From: Thysanoteuthis rhombus
Lineage: Eukaryota > Mollusca > Cephalopoda > Oegopsida > Thysanoteuthidae
Direction: 5' to 3'
Assembly (NCBI GenBank): GCA_963457665.1
Contig: OY735215.1
Location: 38,701,325 to 38,765,324, forward strand
DNA length: 64,000 bases
Each line of letters begins with the position of its first letter. The first letter of the stretch is position 1. Shown in pieces: positions 22,670-33,029 of this stretch. Position numbers and translations under genes: made by a program. The notes under the pieces are model-generated. The model did not search any database, was not told where the DNA came from, and worked only from the letters and a program-made list of their open reading frames with translations.

Positions 22670-23195
22670 GGGTGAATTTGTTGATTGTGTGATATCCTTC
22701 GGAATACGGTTTGCCAGTTTTACTCTGAGCGAAACACAACAGGCTCTCTTGATATTTTCGTATACTTAAGGACTCATCTTGCTCACAAATGCACGAGATA
22801 ATTCGAGATAGAGCACAGATGCTCACAGAGACAGTTCAAAAGTTGAGTTTTTTTCCCAAAAAACGTAAAGCAAACTTTTGTAAAGCAAAGGAAAAATCTA
22901 ATATGTGAGCGTGTCAGTAAATGTCTCCCAGTGATTGCTTTTGGCACATGTGTGTATCCCTATGCCACCATTGTCTCTTAGAAGGTGCACAAAACTATGC
23001 TACAATGACTTACATTTCCAAAGTTTTACATCTTCCATATCTTCAAATAACATTCCATTTTCCTCACAATCAATCATTGCTTGACATAAATCTGAACAGG
23101 AAAAATGACGAAACGTTCTCGGTACTCGATTACAAATAAAATGTATACGAATGAACAGACAGATTCTTGTAAACGTTAGTAGATAGATTCACGCC
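22670..23195. other. No recognisable gene
   Basis: A 72-codon plus frame at 22921-23139 has ordinary composition but no domain that I recognise. Confidence 0.45.
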
Positions 23196-23392
23196 AAAAA
23201 CTAGAGAGAGATATAGATAAATAGATAGATACTGGTATACATTCATACATACATATTAGCATAAATACACTCGTTCTTACGTATATACATAGATAGATAC
23301 ATGCATACACATATCCATAGATAGATAGAGTCGTACACATATCTTTATGTGAATACACACGTATATACATATATCAATAGATAGATAGATGT
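23195..23392. repeat. Decayed GATA/CATA microsatellite
   Basis: Many 'GATAGATA' and 'CATACATA' units with substitutions. The adjoining RTE tail starts immediately after. Confidence 0.85.
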
Positions 23393-23550
23393 AACAGAAC
23401 ACATGATGGAGAGATGAACAAGACAAATTCAAGAAATACTGGCTCAGCGACGCCCATGATAGAGAATTGTTGCGAATGTTGGGGAAGATCTATGTCCAAC
23501 GATGGACGTTAAAAGACTGATGATGATGCTGATGCTGATGCTGATGATGG
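23393..23550 (+). mobile_element. RTE-type LINE, 3' terminal fragment
   Basis: Translation gives 'RNTWWRDEQDKFKKYWLSDA' with the following 'HDRELLRMLGKIYVQRWTLK', then stop and a GATGATGCTGATGCTGATG tail. Only the last ~45 codons of the element remain. Its 5' side joins a GATA microsatellite directly. Confidence 0.85.
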
Positions 23551-24125
23551 ATACAGGCACACATTCCCATATAGATGAATATGGGCATACATTCATACAA
23601 AGATTGATATTTATATATATATACAGACTATAAACATAGATAAATTGTGATTAACATGCTGAACGGGAGATACATACAAATATACTATGGATAGATAAAT
23701 ATCCAGGGGAAGGTATAAGCACGGAGAGAATGAGACAGATGCAAACATATTGAATAATGCTGAAACCTAATTCAGATGGACTGAGAGAAATGAACAAACA
23801 GAAGTATATAGACCGATAAATATTAATAAAATGAGATCGATATAAACGGAGACAACTAGATAGATAGATAGAAAGAACGTTATTAACAATGTCTGTCCAG
23901 GGGAAATAAATCATGAGTAAATACAACTAGAAAATTGACATAAGATTCAATTCATTCGTCTTTTCAATGTTTATCAGAAATCTATACTTATCTTGACTCA
24001 TTAAACAGCAGGTGTTTTTGCCGATATTGCACACGTTATTTTCACTTTGCTTTCACCAATTATTTTTGGCAGTCTTTGATTATTATCTTTTTTCCACTCT
24101 TAATTCATTTTGCCTCCTTTTCGCC
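23551..24125. other. Decayed GATA/CATA sequence, no gene
   Basis: Scattered 'GATAGATAGATA' and 'ATACATACA' pieces to about 23875, then plain AT-rich DNA. No recognisable frame. Confidence 0.5.

Positions 24126-24129
<4 letters not shown>

Positions 24130-24205
<76 letters not shown>
24130..24205. repeat. (AT)n microsatellite
   Basis: About 75 bp of uninterrupted AT. Confidence 0.97.
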
Positions 24206-24206
<1 letters not shown>

Positions 24207-24349
24207 ACTTCTTACGGTTTTTTGTATGGTTTCCCTCCTTCTGTGGGAAAAAAGCCAGCAGATGTTGCAGTATCGTTCCATTTTGGATGAAATATTGTAT
24301 CGAATGACGTGTGTCCGTCGGTAAATCTTCGAGAAAGAAAACTTGATGA

Positions 24350-24420
24350 GAGGATGTAGGCTGGCCGAGGCGATAACGGTACAGAAAATTGACTCGGCGA
24401 GCCCAGTTCAAAGTAAAGTC
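24350..24420 (+). mobile_element. tRNA-like segment (SINE head or tRNA relic)
   Basis: 'GGCTGGCCGAGGCGATAACGG' resembles the A box of class II tRNAs (Leu/Ser, 'GGCCGAG'). 'GCCCAGTTCAAAG' 25-30 nt further on resembles a B box. The variable arm and acceptor pairing are not convincing, so a relic is more likely than a working gene. Confidence 0.4.
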
Positions 24421-24424
24421 AATT

Positions 24425-24993
24425 TTCACAAATCACAAACGAGCCGAGTAAGTAGTTTTCGAAACAGGGACAGCTGAAGCCGTAGCCAGCGTGATAGACC
24501 TACTTACTTACTATACATTTTTCCAGTTTGAATTTTAAGAGGACTTATCAGTGTACTTAGATTTATTTCAAGACTATTTTATTCATCGTGGTTATTTATA
24601 AGATGTACCCTCCGGCTTCCTTGCCGCATTCAGAAAATGCCCTCGGAGTCGTCGCCCTCAACCCCCACCCTGCGACCATTCCATCCACGGGGGATGGGCA
24701 GTTCTTATTCTGTCATCTTTGCTTCAGGGCATTTTCTTCTAAACCATCTTCTTTGCAATGCCTCTTGTTTTTGTAAGAGATTTTGTAAGGTCTTCAGAAC
24801 CTGCTCGTTTTTTTTTTTTAACTCACCCTTCCCACAACAAGTCAGATGGAATGTCTTCTTCACGCAAACCGAAGGCCAGAACAGATTGAAACATTCAGGG
24901 GCTGTTTATGTTTGGCCATTCGTCAATATGGTTTGTGCATGCGCGCAATCGATCGACGTACGTGAACCCAGTCACTTCAAGAGCCACCATTCG

Positions 24994-24995
<2 letters not shown>
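24425..24995. other. No recognisable gene
   Basis: Frames at 24588-24776 and 24637-25080 are partly ordinary sequence and partly microsatellite translation. No domain seen. Confidence 0.4.

Positions 24996-24999
<4 letters not shown>

Positions 25000-25075
<76 letters not shown>
25000..25075. repeat. (AT)n(GA)n microsatellite
   Basis: About 38 bp AT followed by about 36 bp GA, then purine-rich sequence to about 25120. Confidence 0.97.
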
Positions 25076-25079
<4 letters not shown>

Positions 25080-25197
25080 GTGAGAGAGGGGGAGAAAGAA
25101 AGAAAAGAAGAAAAAGGGAGCATAAGAAAATATTATGCTATTCTCTGAGGATGACCACAAGATCGAAAGTAGACCAAAAATAAAAAGAAATTTGTTT

Positions 25198-25254
25198 ACA
25201 CACACAAACACACACACACACACATACATACATACATATATATATATGTATATA

Positions 25255-25292
<38 letters not shown>

Positions 25293-25330
25293 TATTCTCA
25301 CATGCACACACACACACATATATATATATT
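25198..25330. repeat. (CA)n(CATA)n(AT)n microsatellite cluster
   Basis: CA, CATA and AT blocks with short interruptions; a second CA/TA block at 25305-25330. Confidence 0.95.
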
Positions 25331-25387
25331 CCTTTTCATCTTATTTTATCCATCTATTCCTCTGTCAATCTCTCTCCACATACACGC

Positions 25388-25389
<2 letters not shown>

Positions 25390-25467
<78 letters not shown>
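25390..25467. repeat. (AT)n microsatellite
   Basis: About 75 bp of uninterrupted AT. Confidence 0.97.
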
Positions 25468-25469
<2 letters not shown>

Positions 25470-25554
25470 GATTGGTTTGAATTCTACCATTACCAATGCA
25501 TAACGCCAATGTATATTTCATTTACTTTCTAGTCTATTTTTTCCGCCGATTTAA

Positions 25555-25557
<3 letters not shown>

Positions 25558-25622
<65 letters not shown>
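25558..25622. repeat. (CT)n microsatellite
   Basis: About 62 bp of CT. Pyrimidine-rich DNA continues on the plus strand to about 26110. Confidence 0.97.
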
Positions 25623-25624
<2 letters not shown>

Positions 25625-26149
25625 AAATTTCTCTGCTTTTTCTTTGGTTTCACCTCTTCCTGTATTCCACACACTGTCCACTCCATTTCATACAGCTTTA
25701 TTTTCTCCTTTAAAACGAAACAAAAAAAAGTGAATAGAAATATTTTGCTCGCCATTCGTAGTTGAGTTATTTTTCTCCTGTGTCATTTTCGCCGCACCTG
25801 TTCTTTTCTTTTCTCTTTTCCTTTTTTTTTTTTTTGTTTACTTTGTTTTCTTGTTTTTGTTTTTGTTTTGTTTCACGTCTGCTCAAAAAGCCCAACGTGT
25901 TCCCCGCCTTTTAAGCGTCCCTTTCATCTTAAAACGTCCGACTTCTTTTATGGTTTCATTCATGGGTACATTTTTTTATCTCTTTTCCATCCCGTTCTCT
26001 ACGTGGCCAATAACTTTTTTTGAGCTTATGTAATTGTTGTTTTTTTTTGTTGTTGTTTATGTTATGTTTTTGTTTTTTGTTTTTTTGTTTTCTGTCTACA
26101 CAGTATATTCCGGGGCGTGTTTTTCCAACCGCCCCCCCCTTTCATCTCT

Positions 26150-26153
26150 GTCC

Positions 26154-26219
<66 letters not shown>
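26150..26219. repeat. (GTCT)n(CT)n microsatellite
   Basis: About eight GTCT/TGTC units followed by about 38 bp of CT. Confidence 0.97.
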
Positions 26220-26222
<3 letters not shown>

Positions 26223-26339
26223 ATTTCAATAAAAGATTTTATACTATTTCTGAATGTATAAGCATTGAATTCTCTCTTTGTTTCTTATATAAAGATAGAG
26301 AAATGTGTTAATTTTCTTAGTGTATCCAATACCCCCATC

Positions 26340-26665
26340 CTAATGGTGACGATGGTACATTTGGTTGAGTCGTCGGAGGTTGCAGGAGCCTGGTATTGTT
26401 TTGGATGTTATAACAGCGAAATCCCTCTTCATCTTTTCCATAACTTGGGCTGAATGGACTAGATAATCCATTGGAATTTGAATGTCCACGAGAATTTTAT
26501 CTCCTATTTATTCTTCAAGACAGATTCTGGTTTGTGCTTATAACATTGTTTTGCATGATCAAATCATAGTTGTGTCTTTTTCTTCCGAAGGATCACCTTC
26601 CACCACCCAGTCAACCTTATTTTTGTTAACATACGGGACTAACATACTACACTTGCTTAGTATAT
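26340..26665 (-). mobile_element. Possible decayed LINE C-terminal region, another family
   Basis: On the minus strand two frames recall the region after the reverse transcriptase of a widespread animal LINE group. One reads 'CYKHKPESVLKNK' (compare the 'WYEHKPE.V.EN' block). The other reads 'DKILVDIQIPMD' and then 'VMEKMKRDFAVI' (compare 'KILWDF.IQTD...PDIVV..K'). Frameshifts and stops separate them. This differs from the RTE copies in the window. Assignment is from memory of the motif pattern only. Confidence 0.4.
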
Positions 26666-26984
26666 GATTGATGGAGTTCTTTTCTATCTACACACTCTTT
26701 GGCGATTCTTTTGTGTTCTGTCTATCATGGCGTTTATAGAAAATTGTTGTTGTATTGTTCTGGACTTCATTTATTTATAATTGAGTTTCTCTTTTCAGAT
26801 ATCCTCTGCATTCCATTCTCTTCTGATATTTTTTGTTACTTAAGATATGCATGTTTCATTTTCATCGGCGGTATTTCAACACCTGTCGTTGGCTATACAA
26901 CTTACAAGCGATCCGTCTGACAATTCGATTGTGGACATCGCAGCGACAATATCTTTTGAACCCGTAAGAGTCATCTTGCCATAA

Positions 26985-27190
26985 TTTAGGGGATTCATCT
27001 TGTAAGTTGTAATGTCGAGCATTTGTCTAACATCCTTGCAATCTGGCCTTTACCACTGTCATCTGAGTTTTTTTAATGGATTCCATAATATTTCTAACAC
27101 CTGGTTTTTCTTTAACATACTGTGCTGTATTGTGATCTATGTGACGTTGAACATGAAATTCTCTTGTGCGCGTTGCATGTTTTGAGAGCC
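26985..27190 (-). mobile_element. RTE-type LINE fragment
   Basis: Minus-strand translation recalls the RTE copies: a 'REFHVQRHIDHNTAQYVKE' region, 'PGVRNIMESIKKTQ' (compare 'TGVRDIIESIRKLKWQW') and a decayed 'GQIARMLDKCS' (compare 'GHVARM.DNRW'). Frameshifted. The 3' end with the (GAT)n tail is missing. Confidence 0.7.
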
Positions 27191-27194
27191 AATT

Positions 27195-27890
27195 CTGGTC
27201 TTATTTTTTTTCCTGTTTGCTTATTCTTCTCATGTTCGTAACAACATTTTCTTTCGTTATCTTTCCAAAATTTGTCAATGGTTAGAAGATATTTTTCTTC
27301 TTCGCTAATCACGATTTTCTTGATCTTTCCTTTATATCAAATTTTCACGCGATTCCAACACTACTTCTTCTTTTATTTTTTGCTTGTTTCTCTGTATATT
27401 TAAGATTCGATATCTTTATTGTTTTTGTTACCTCACATCTTTGTTGTAAGGATGAGACATAAATGGCATCTGCTCTGCACATATCATTTTCCCGTCGTTT
27501 TTGTAATATCTCTCATCGATCGATGTTTGTTTTTTTGTTTTTTATCTACTTTAAACTCGACTGGATTATAGATTCGCATATTCTACAACACAGTAAACAA
27601 ACATGTGTATTCATTTGTATTGGATAAATCTGTACCAGAAAATGATAAAAGATATGAGACAGCTATATAAAAGCAACCATTCTTTGAAACAGCCAGCGAT
27701 GGTCGGAATATTTCCAAATCAAGATTTCATAACTTTGGAAAGTTTTTTCAGGGTTTCGATCTTGTTTCAAAGCAGTATGTCCACAAGCAAGAAAATCTAA
27801 CAAAAAATCATAGAGACAAATCTTCTCTGTTGTTGCTAATAATAAATGTCTGAAAGAAAAATGGCTGCCTTGATACACTACGCATTTTGT
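27195..27890. other. No recognisable gene
   Basis: Overlapping frames on opposite strands (27603-27800 plus, 65 codons; 27663-27956 minus, 97 codons) have ordinary composition but no domain I recognise. The minus frame runs into the SINE-like unit at 27900. Confidence 0.4.
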
Positions 27891-27899
27891 TTGGCAGTT

Positions 27900-28037
27900 T
27901 CCAATAATGCACTTCCATAGGAATAGAGCACTATGGTGGATGAGGAATTTCTGCATTAATAAATATATCGCTTAAATTCAGCCTTACTGACTGTCCATTT
28001 CGGTAGTGAAGGTTTCAATCTTGCCTCGAGGTATATA
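27900..28037 (+). repeat. SINE-like family, copy 1
   Basis: Contains the family hallmarks 'AAATATATCGCTTAAATTCA', 'CTTACTGAC.GTCCA' and a B-box-like 'AAGGTTTCAATCTTGCCTCG'. Other copies are at 28410-28665, 40148-40400 and 62690-62830, all on the plus strand. It ends exactly where the hairpin at 28038 starts. Confidence 0.7.
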
Positions 28038-28136
28038 TAGTAGAATGTGGATTCGCTACAGAAACTAGCTCATGCTTCTGCCCCGGAAAGGGCAGAAAAC
28101 ATGAGCTAGTTTGTGTAGGGAATCCACATTCTACTA
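28038..28136. repeat. Near-perfect 46 bp hairpin
   Basis: The left arm 28038-28083 pairs with the right arm 28090-28136 around a loop of about six bases. The arms start and end with 'TAGTAGAATGTGGATT' and its complement and contain 'AAACTAGCTCATG' and its complement. By eye only about three mismatches and one single-base bulge are present. The palindrome is far longer and better preserved than its surroundings. It could be a foldback element, a hairpin-RNA source or a recent palindromic duplication. Confidence 0.9.
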
Positions 28137-28184
28137 TTTATTTCCAGCTCTACTCTAAAACTATATAACTCCAATAGTAAAAAG

Positions 28185-28280
28185 TTGTATGTATCAAGCA
28201 CTCTATGAAATAAATCCATTACATATCAGAAGTGGCTTTATATGATTGATATATTATTATATTATGTTATACTGCTCGCC
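28185..28280 (+). repeat. Unit found beside the SINE-like family
   Basis: 'TGTATCAAGCACTCTATGA' and 'AATAAATCCATTACATATCA' recur at 62918-62990 (with small changes), there also close to a SINE-like copy and an (AT)n array. Confidence 0.6.
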
Positions 28281-28289
28281 TGATTTGTA

Positions 28290-28665
<376 letters not shown>

Positions 28666-28739
28666 CTGAATGTTTGCCTGTGTATGTGTGTGATTATTAT
28701 GAAGGCATTTTACCAGATATAAATGTTTCATCTACTGTT

Positions 28740-28741
28740 AC

Positions 28742-28773
<32 letters not shown>

Positions 28774-28780
28774 CGTGTGT
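28740..28780. repeat. (AT)n(GT)n microsatellite
   Basis: Short AT block followed by a GT block. Confidence 0.95.
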
Positions 28781-28784
28781 ATGT

Positions 28785-29710
28785 AGGATCAGTTGATGGT
28801 CAAAAACGGTGTATATATTTTTGATAATGCAAGTAGGTATATCTTGTTTATACAAGCTTTTTTTGTTTTAAATAATCTTATTTTCAAATGTTTGCATTCA
28901 CCAAACAAGATGAAACTACGTTTCCTGTGAAGGTTTGATCTTTCACCATTAATTTTTTTCTTTTCTCATCTTTTTCCAAATCTTCCAGTTTTTATGTTAT
29001 TTAATGATACATTGGCTTTTTTCTCACAATGTTTTTGTCTTTATCCATTCATAGTTTATTTTTACATTCTATAACTATTCGTTACATTTGCCAAGATCAC
29101 ATTTTATTTGAAAATTGTCTATTCCCCAGTAAATCTTACATCTTTCTATTTTTCAAGTTTTTTTTACGTTTTTTTTTTTTTTGGTTATTTTCCAGTAGTA
29201 TATTTTCTCTCCTTGTTTACAGACATCCATCTTTTCTATCTTTATTCTGTCTTTGTTGTCTGTAACTCAATAGTCCTACAAGAGCTTTTGATATATTGAA
29301 TAATGGTGCTGAGTAGCAGACGATAAGATGAGAAAAAAAACGGAAGTCATTTCTTTCTTATGTTTACTTTTAAAAATACGATCCATACATTCAAAGCATT
29401 CATATTTTATACCAGCTCCAGGCTGAAAATAGTGAGACTGCTTTGAAAAAAATAATCAGGTTTTGACAATGGCGCAAAAAGGATTTTATGTACATTCTTC
29501 TCCCGACCCCCACCGACTCTTTTTCCTTCCGTTCCACAATTTTGGTATGCATCATGTTCAAGCCTGGAGATTTTCCTAATTATGATCACCTTGTTGCGGT
29601 AATCTGACTAATCTGAAAGGAGGTGTAAGGTCATAGAAAGACGGTAAATCTACTTTGATTACTGAATAGTGATGATATGGTACGAATTCATATGAATGAA
29701 GAATAGAACT
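28785..29710. other. No recognisable gene; T-rich
   Basis: Plus strand is T-rich from 28930 to 29260. Frames here translate as Phe/Leu-rich low-complexity sequence. Confidence 0.5.
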
Positions 29711-29714
29711 TGTA

Positions 29715-30051
29715 AATAAACTATAACTTTATACACTAAATGTATATAAGAAAAAAGTTATTTTCCAAAAAACAGTATCATTTCAGTCAATCATTTTCCA
29801 ATGCCTGTTAATGCAAATCATATAACTTTGTTCGGTGTTTTTTTTTATGTTTGATCAAGACAGATTTGATATTATGGTATTATATGTAAACTTATCTTGT
29901 AAGGATTATCAGTTGTCTACCATGAAACCGTTTCGGTGATTTAAAAACATAACATTTATATTAAAATATCTCCCCAGTAGTGTTGCTCAAACACCACTTA
30001 CCCTTCAGCTATGATTTCAATGTGTAGCTGATGTCATACATGTAGTTTATA

Positions 30052-30135
<84 letters not shown>

Positions 30136-30510
30136 CATAATGTATTGTACATGAGTGATATTTCATACTACACACCGCGTAATTGTTTTGAAACACAGGA
30201 CTTACTTACGTAGGTTAACTGCAAAACGTATTTGACAATGAGAGATCAATAAATTTAACAACAGACGTAACTCATTTTTCGTGTCACTTCTGTTGTGTGT
30301 TCTCCCATATGAATATTAAATCCGTTGTGCCGGTTTTAATCTCGGACTTCATGCTAATCTACTTATGGTACCTTCTTGAGGGGTACTTATTACACAGAAA
30401 AAACTTTTTTGATTATCTACCAAATTTTCGACCGGAGAATTTGAGAAATTTCTTTCCTCTAATCTAAAACTCAATTTTTCCACAGCATACACCATCTCTC
30501 TTCCATCAAT
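29715..30510 (+). repeat. AT-associated dispersed family, copy 2
   Basis: Colinear with 18300-18910 and 45290-46060, with an (AT)n array (30054-30131) inside. Landmarks: 'ATTTCAGTCAATCATTTTCC', 'AAACCGTTTCGGTGATTTAA', 'AGTGTTGCTCAAACACCAC', 'ACTTACTTACGTAGGTTAAC', 'GTGTCACTTCTGTTGTGTGT', 'GAATATTAAATCC', 'ACACAGAAAAAACTT' and 'ACCGGAGAATTTG'. Confidence 0.8.
30054..30131. repeat. (AT)n microsatellite inside copy 2
   Basis: About 76 bp of uninterrupted AT. Confidence 0.97.
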
Positions 30511-30664
30511 ATTATAAACAGCAAATATACATGTGTAATATACACACACATATATCGACAGTATAATAACTGGGATGTTGAAAATAACCTCAACAGTAGT
30601 AACATGTACACCGAATGAGTCCATCAATAATAATTATAATGATAGTACACGACGGGCCCACGTT

Positions 30665-30771
30665 TATAAGGTTTATAGAGGTTTTTCTAAATTTTAAATT
30701 GTCAGAATTTTAAGAATATTTTTTTAAATAAACATCTGATAACACTGAAACAAACAGAAAAAATTATTTTC

Positions 30772-30870
<99 letters not shown>

Positions 30871-31096
30871 TGAATGGCATAGTCAATTTATATGTTTTTT
30901 TTCAGTTATCCTGAAGACGCAAGCAACCGGGACAGTTCCTGAACCTGCACATAGATATATGCAAGAAACAAACATGGTAAGTCTTTAAAGTTTTTCCTGA
31001 ATTTAAAATTTTAAGAATTTTAAGGATAATTTTTAAAATAAACATCTAATAACACGGAGACAAAAAGAAAAAAAAGGAATTATTCCAATTTTTATA

Positions 31097-31144
<48 letters not shown>

Positions 31145-31260
31145 TAGATGGCATAGTCAATTCAAATTCTTTTTTTCCAGTTATCCTGAAGCCCTTACAG
31201 ATGCAAGCAACCGGGGCCAGATCCTGACCCTGTGTGCAGATCTATGCGCGAACAAACATG
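30665..31260 (+). repeat. Tandem duplication of a ~300 bp unit with (AT)n
   Basis: Unit 1 (30665-30980) and unit 2 (30985-31260) share the order: 'TTTTTC..AATTTAAAATT', 'AATAAACATCT.ATAACAC', 'AACAGAAAAA'-like, an (AT)n array, 'TGGCATAGTCAATT', a T-rich 'TTTTTTCCAG'-type tract, 'TTATCCTGAAG', 'GCAAGCAACCGGG' and 'AACAAACATGG'. The AT arrays are at 30774-30868 and 31100-31141. Confidence 0.85.
30906..30976 (+). other. Exon-like segment, first copy
   Basis: Bordered on the left by a T-rich tract ending in CAG (to 30905) and on the right by GTAAGT (30977-30982), a textbook splice acceptor and donor. The frame matching the second copy is closed by a TGA, but the third frame is open throughout. 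No known domain. The borders may be chance within a repeat. Confidence 0.3.
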
Positions 31261-31391
31261 GCGAGGCTAGAGTGAACGGATGCTGGTCAAACACAATGCC
31301 AAAAGAAGAGGCTGCCAGACTTACAGGCTGCACCATTTCATTCAATTCGTTTTCCTTCTTCTGCCCGACTAACGTTGCGTTTAATGACTAA
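31181..31391 (+). other. Exon-like open frame after splice-acceptor-like tract
   Basis: A 'TTTTTTTCCAG' tract ends at 31180. From 31182 an open frame of 69 codons runs to a TAA at 31389-31391. Its middle reads 'DASNRGQILTLCADLCANKH', and it has four Cys in the first two-thirds. Composition is less AT-biased than the surroundings. The upstream duplicate (30906-30976) is broken in this frame. I do not recognise the protein. It could be a last coding exon, a pseudo-exon, or part of a mobile element. Confidence 0.3.
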
Positions 31392-31605
31392 ACAAACTGT
31401 CCTTAAAATGCTTTCGATCTCACAGTCAATTTCCAGGCCTCGCTGTCATGTTGGATTTGTGGGAAGGACTACTTTCTTTCTTCCTTCTATTCTAACGATC
31501 GATTTCGCTTTTGTGCAACGCCATCCCTTTTCGTTAAATGTTTTCCAGTTGGTCTGTTCTATTCTCTGTTCCTATTTTCCTTTACGTGCTTTGATAGATT
31601 GATAC

Positions 31606-32310
31606 AGGGTGTCCCAAAAGTATCGCCCGATTCGAAGCCAATCCGTGTACATCTCGGTAATCTATCTAAACATGTTACAGCGAAATCCTTCTCCTTCTTT
31701 ACGCTAAAAGTGCTGATATCTTTTTTATTCATAATACTGATCCGTGAAATATTAAGGTAAGTAGCTTTTTGAATTTTTGGCTATTGATTGTCTGACAACT
31801 GAACAGTGGATAGATGTGAATTGGGCGTTACTTTTCGGTCGTCCAGTGTATTCAACCATCTGTTTGGAAACACTGGGCAATATCATCCATGATGAAGGGA
31901 CTTTATCGTGTACTATTTACCGAAAGTTCATTGAAGACCAGATAAACCTTTTCATGGCAACTGACTTCTACAGTGGAAGTGGCATCTTTTAGCAACATGA
32001 TACACTCTGTTTACACTGTATTAGTTGTAAGAGATCGATTTCTGGGTCAAGAAGAATCCACCGAATTGCTTTGGCCACCAAATTTCCCCAAATATCTATC
32101 CTATTAAGAATTTATGGAATATATTGTACGAACGTTCTTCTCGTAATTTCCTACACTTAACAAACCTGATGTTAATATCTTGGTACGAGATCCGAGAGGG
32201 AAACTCCAAAGGTGTTGTAGATTCCCCCGCCTTAAAGGATAAGAGCTATTTTGGCGGGCAAATGAAAGTCCAACACCTTGATAGCCAATTGGTTGTAATG
32301 CTTTTCTAAT
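31606..32310 (+). mobile_element. Decayed Tc1-like transposon
   Basis: The left end 'ACAGGGTGTCCCAAAAGTAT' (31605-31624) resembles the terminal sequence of many Tc1/mariner elements. A first frame (31777-31992) may be a worn helix-turn-helix region. Later 'TELLWPPNFPKYLS' is followed, one frame over, by 'PIKNLWNILYERS', matching the family's 'WP..SPDLNPIENLWD.L' block, with Lys where the third catalytic Glu is expected. 'NSKGVVDSPALKDKSYFGG' recalls the C-terminal 'P..V..L...R....I...GGHT'. The region holding the first two catalytic Asp appears deleted. Dead copy; no right terminal repeat seen. Confidence 0.65.
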
Positions 32311-32319
32311 TCACCAATG

Positions 32320-32735
32320 TAATTATTCATCCCTTGTGCAGATAGTAAATTTTACAAATATACGAATGCTGACTAAGATGTTTCGTGCAAGACTTCATAT
32401 TCGCCATCTGTTCTGAAAATAAACATTGGAAATTTTGTATTTGGTACGCTTAGCTTAATACGACTCAAAGTCAAATTAGATTTAATGGGGGAAGAAGAAT
32501 CTGATACGACAATCTTCTAAGTAGGGGTGGTCTGCTACCCAGAACCCAAGCATTCATAACCATGGCTCTTACCTGGGCTTGAACGATGAGGATCGGCTAT
32601 GGAGATTAACATGTAACTATTTCAAACATTGAGTAGGGTCCGGATGAATGTACAATGTAGTTACTGCGGTATGAATGTGTTGATTTTTATGATTGTGCTC
32701 TGTCAATATTCTGAGTGGAGAAAGTATTTTCTCCT
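32320..32735. other. No recognisable gene
   Basis: DNA of mixed composition; a 'GGGCTTGAACGATGAGG' word near 32574 is only weakly B-box-like. Confidence 0.4.
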
Positions 32736-32739
32736 CACC

Positions 32740-33020
32740 CATCCCGTAACCCAGTGAAGGGTCATTGGAGCAGGGCAGATGACCCAATCATGGACGTGTC
32801 AAGGGCAAGGTAGCCTGTCCAAGCTCATCACTTCTCATTCGTGTTTGGAAACTGAGTTTTTCGTGTCCTGCACTGGTTGTCAACGGTGATTAGAGAGCCT
32901 ATTCTGACCTTGTATTTTCCCCATAGCTGCTGGGGGAAGGGAGATCCATGCCTTCCTTAAATGCATCGATGTGAAATGAGGACAAACTGATTCTAGTTTT
33001 TGTTTCGTTAACCGTCCAGC
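32740..33020 (-). mobile_element. SINE body related to 6160-6600
   Basis: On the minus strand 'AAGGCATGGATC', 'CAGCTATGGGGAAAATA' and 'AATAGGCTCTCTAATC' line up in order with the body of the SINE at 6160-6600. An A-box-like 'GTGGCTGGACGGTTAACG' lies near 33001-33018, upstream in element orientation. The B box is not clear. Confidence 0.5.
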
Positions 33021-33029
33021 CACTCAGCA

